Below are positions 5,641-7,266 of a stretch of 7,266 nt of DNA, piece by piece. Position 1 is the first letter of the stretch. Each line of letters opens with the position of its first letter. The DNA lies in NCBI GenBank assembly GCA_016462055.1, contig JAEMTX010000095.1:1-7266 (forward strand), written 5' to 3'. Position numbers and translations under genes: made by a program. A model generated the notes under the pieces. It was not told where the DNA came from. It made no database searches and saw nothing but the letters and a program-made list of their open reading frames with translations. Source of the stretch: Acidimicrobiia bacterium (GTDB lineage Bacteria > Actinomycetota > Acidimicrobiia > Acidimicrobiales > Acidimicrobilacustridaceae).

Positions 5641-7137
5641 ATGGTCGATCCACGAACACTTCGAGCCCTCCTGCGCGCTGTCATTGCTGGGCTCTGCCTT
5701 GCCGCATCAGTTCCGCCTTGGGGTTGGTGGCCGCTTGCGTTTGTCGGCATCGCCATGTGGGATCGATTGTTGTCGGCTGCAAAACCACGCGCCCGATTCT
5801 TTCGCTCCACGGTGCTCGGCATCGCGTGGTTTGTGCCCGCAATGTTGTGGATGGTTGACCTCACTGCTCCGGGTTACGCCATCGCTGTCATTTTGTTCTC
5901 GCTGTATGTCGGAGTGGCTGGTCTTGCGGTCCCCGGACGCAGTTCGAGTTCATGGGTTCGATGGCTTGCTCTTCCGGCCGCATTCACACTTGCCGAAGCC
6001 GCTCGCTCCACCTTTCCATTCGGTGGCGTTCCCCTCGCAACGACTGCAATGGGACAAGCCAGTGCTCCTCTAGGCCAAATCGCTCGAGTGTTCTGCGCCG
6101 TCGGGGTGACATTCGCAGTCGCCATGATCGGAGTTGCACTCTCAGCAGCATGGGAACGACGTCACATCGTTGCCGCCGCTGCTCTCGCCGGGATTATTGC
6201 ACTTTGGTTCGTTGCCATTATTGCTCCAAGCGGCCATGAGATCGGAATCATCAACGCCGCAGTCGTCCAAGGCGGCGGCCCCCAAGGCACTCGTGCCAGC
6301 GAAACGAATCCTCGCGATGTTCTCCTTCGTCATGTCGAAGCCACCACGCTCGTAACCACCCCCGTCGACCTGGTCGTTTGGCCCGAGAACGTGGTCGAGG
6401 TCGAAGGTCCGATTGCTGTCAACCGCGAGGATGCTGTTCTTTCAGCACTGGCGAAGAAACTCGATACCACTCTCGTTGTCGGCATAACCGAAGGAATCGA
6501 TTCATCGAAGTTCGCAAATGCGTCGATCGTCTATTTGCCCGACGGAAGTTCCGGTGAGCGTTACGACAAAGTTCATCGTGTTCCGTTCGGCGAATATGTT
6601 CCACTGCGAAGCCTCCTCGAACGTGTCGCGGGAACAAATAGTGGGCTCTCGTCGCGCGATGCAGTTGCGGGAACACAACCCGCAGTCCTGCACACACCCG
6701 CCGGGACCCTTGCGGTTGCAATCTCTTGGGAAATCTTTTTCACGAATCGCGCCCGCGATGGCGTGTTGCACGGTGGCCAGATTCTGCTCAATCCCACAAA
6801 CGGTTCGAGTTACTGGTTAACCCAAGTACAAACGCAACAAGTTGCATCGAGCCAATTGCGTGCCATTGAAACTGGCCGGTGGGTACTGCAAGCAGCGCCG
6901 ACTGGGTTGTCAGCGATCGTGACGCCAACAGGCGACGTCGTGCAACGAACATCAATCTCGGAACAAGCTGTGCTTCAACAAGATGTCGCGCTTCGGTCAG
7001 GCGACACGATTGCCACAGTCATCGGACCACTACCCATCGTCTGGCTCTCGGTGATCCTCGTTACGCTCGCTTGGTGGTTCGCCACCAATCGATTCACAAC
7101 ACTGCGCTTAAAATTGAGGCCTCAGCGCTCGCTGTGA
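5641..7137 (+). CDS. lnt: Apolipoprotein N-acyltransferase homologue with Ser at the catalytic Cys position
   Basis: The 498-residue protein (from the ATG at 5641, four bases after the permease stop) has an N-terminal membrane region of several helices (about 10-190), an outward-facing nitrilase-type domain (about 200-450) and a last helix (about 463-482), the layout of Lnt. Lnt adds a third acyl chain to the lipid-modified Cys of lipoproteins. Landmarks align with E. coli Lnt: Glu249 in VVWPEN (E267), Lys310 in RYDKVHRVPFGEY (K335), Glu318 (E343) and Glu364 (E389). The residue 52 positions after the Lys, where E. coli has nucleophile Cys387, is Ser362 (codon TCT at 6724-6726, AVAISWEIFF). 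The usual SNDAWF stretch is NPTNGSSYW instead. LRAIETGRW and APTGLSAIV at the domain end are normal. It is either a serine-using or inactive clade variant. An upstream TTG (5605) would overlap the permease gene; ATG is preferred. The adjacent znuA lipoprotein is a possible substrate. Confidence 0.85.
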   Translation: MVDPRTLRALLRAVIAGLCLAASVPPWGWWPLAFVGIAMWDRLLSAAKPRARFFRSTVLGIAWFVPAMLWMVDLTAPGYAIAVILFSLYVGVAGLAVPGRSSSSWVRWLALPAAFTLAEAARSTFPFGGVPLATTAMGQASAPLGQIARVFCAVGVTFAVAMIGVALSAAWERRHIVAAAALAGIIALWFVAIIAPSGHEIGIINAAVVQGGGPQGTRASETNPRDVLLRHVEATTLVTTPVDLVVWPENVVEVEGPIAVNREDAVLSALAKKLDTTLVVGITEGIDSSKFANASIVYLPDGSSGERYDKVHRVPFGEYVPLRSLLERVAGTNSGLSSRDAVAGTQPAVLHTPAGTLAVAISWEIFFTNRARDGVLHGGQILLNPTNGSSYWLTQVQTQQVASSQLRAIETGRWVLQAAPTGLSAIVTPTGDVVQRTSISEQAVLQQDVALRSGDTIATVIGPLPIVWLSVILVTLAWWFATNRFTTLRLKLRPQRSL

Positions 7138-7266
7138 CGATCCAAGGCCCGCCGAAGAAGGCCTTCTGACCCAAGCAAGAGCGATTCTCGCCTGCGCGGT
7201 CTCGCCCCGATGGGGCCTGTGGATAACGATCCGGGTCTGTCTTGACCTTTGTCAACGCTCCCGACG
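7138..7266 (+). other. Non-coding region after lnt with short dyads and a promoter-like edge
   Basis: No coding region was recognised in these 129 bases. AAGGCC (7144-7149) pairs with GGCCTT (7160-7165), and the second arm lies within the 12-base palindrome AGAAGGCCTTCT (7156-7167). GCCCC-GAT-GGGGC (7204-7216) is a second compact hairpin. Neither has a T-run, so termination of the znu-lnt transcript here is possible but unproven. TTGAC-CTTT-GTCAA (7242-7255) is a dyad that also contains two -35-like hexamers (TTGACC at 7242 and TTGTCA at 7249); any -10 box lies at or past the window edge. Confidence 0.45.
7218..7226 (-). promoter_or_regulatory. Perfect DnaA-box 9-mer (isolated)
   Basis: TGTGGATAA on the + strand is the reverse complement of TTATCCACA, the canonical DnaA box. 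No second box or AT-rich unwinding element is visible nearby, so this is not an origin on present evidence. It could be a DnaA-responsive promoter site for the gene beyond the edge, or chance. Confidence 0.35.

Noticed and set aside
7218..7226. Replication origin
   Set aside because: A single DnaA box without a cluster, AT-rich element or dnaA/dnaN neighbours does not support oriC.

Overview
The window looks like ordinary chromosome of a high-GC Gram-positive bacterium of the phylum Actinomycetota. The C-terminal end of a ferrochelatase is followed by a HemY/CgoX-type oxidase, an order expected of the coproporphyrin-dependent haem route of Gram-positives. Translation starts are ATG or GTG, often with little or no Shine-Dalgarno sequence and with ATGA stop/start overlaps. 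The style of the Lnt-like protein (ISWE and NPTNGSS instead of the usual CYE and SND motifs) reminds me of Acidimicrobiia such as Ilumatobacter relatives; that placement is from memory and unproven. All genes are on the + strand and I see no mobile element, CRISPR array, tRNA or rRNA.

Layout. Positions 1-211 hold the end of a ferrochelatase gene, overlapped by cgoX (208-1617). A 181-base gap (1618-1798) follows that is unusually rich in inverted repeats: three successive dyads, the last ending directly before the next start codon. Then come a membrane-anchored or secreted NlpC/P60 cell-wall hydrolase (1799-2404) and a translationally coupled alpha/beta-hydrolase of the phospholipase/carboxylesterase type (2401-3063). 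Next is a membrane-anchored PCuAC-like protein (3119-3703) whose usual copper ligands are mostly replaced.

A promoter overlapped by a 19-base Zur/Fur-like palindrome (3749-3767) then starts a metal-uptake unit: a ZnuA-like lipoprotein (3785-4747), an ABC-3 family permease (4791-5636) and, four bases later, an apolipoprotein N-acyltransferase homologue (5641-7137). The expected ABC ATPase is absent between the first two. Lnt normally completes the acylation of lipoproteins such as ZnuA, so the pairing makes sense, but here the catalytic Cys position is Ser. The last 129 bases are non-coding and contain short dyads, a perfect DnaA-box 9-mer and a -35-like sequence at the edge.

I do not see a clearly new multi-gene system. 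The points most worth a second look are the structured region before the NlpC/P60 gene, the Cys-to-Ser Lnt, the PCuAC-like protein without its ligands beside a zinc operon, and the ATPase-less znu unit.
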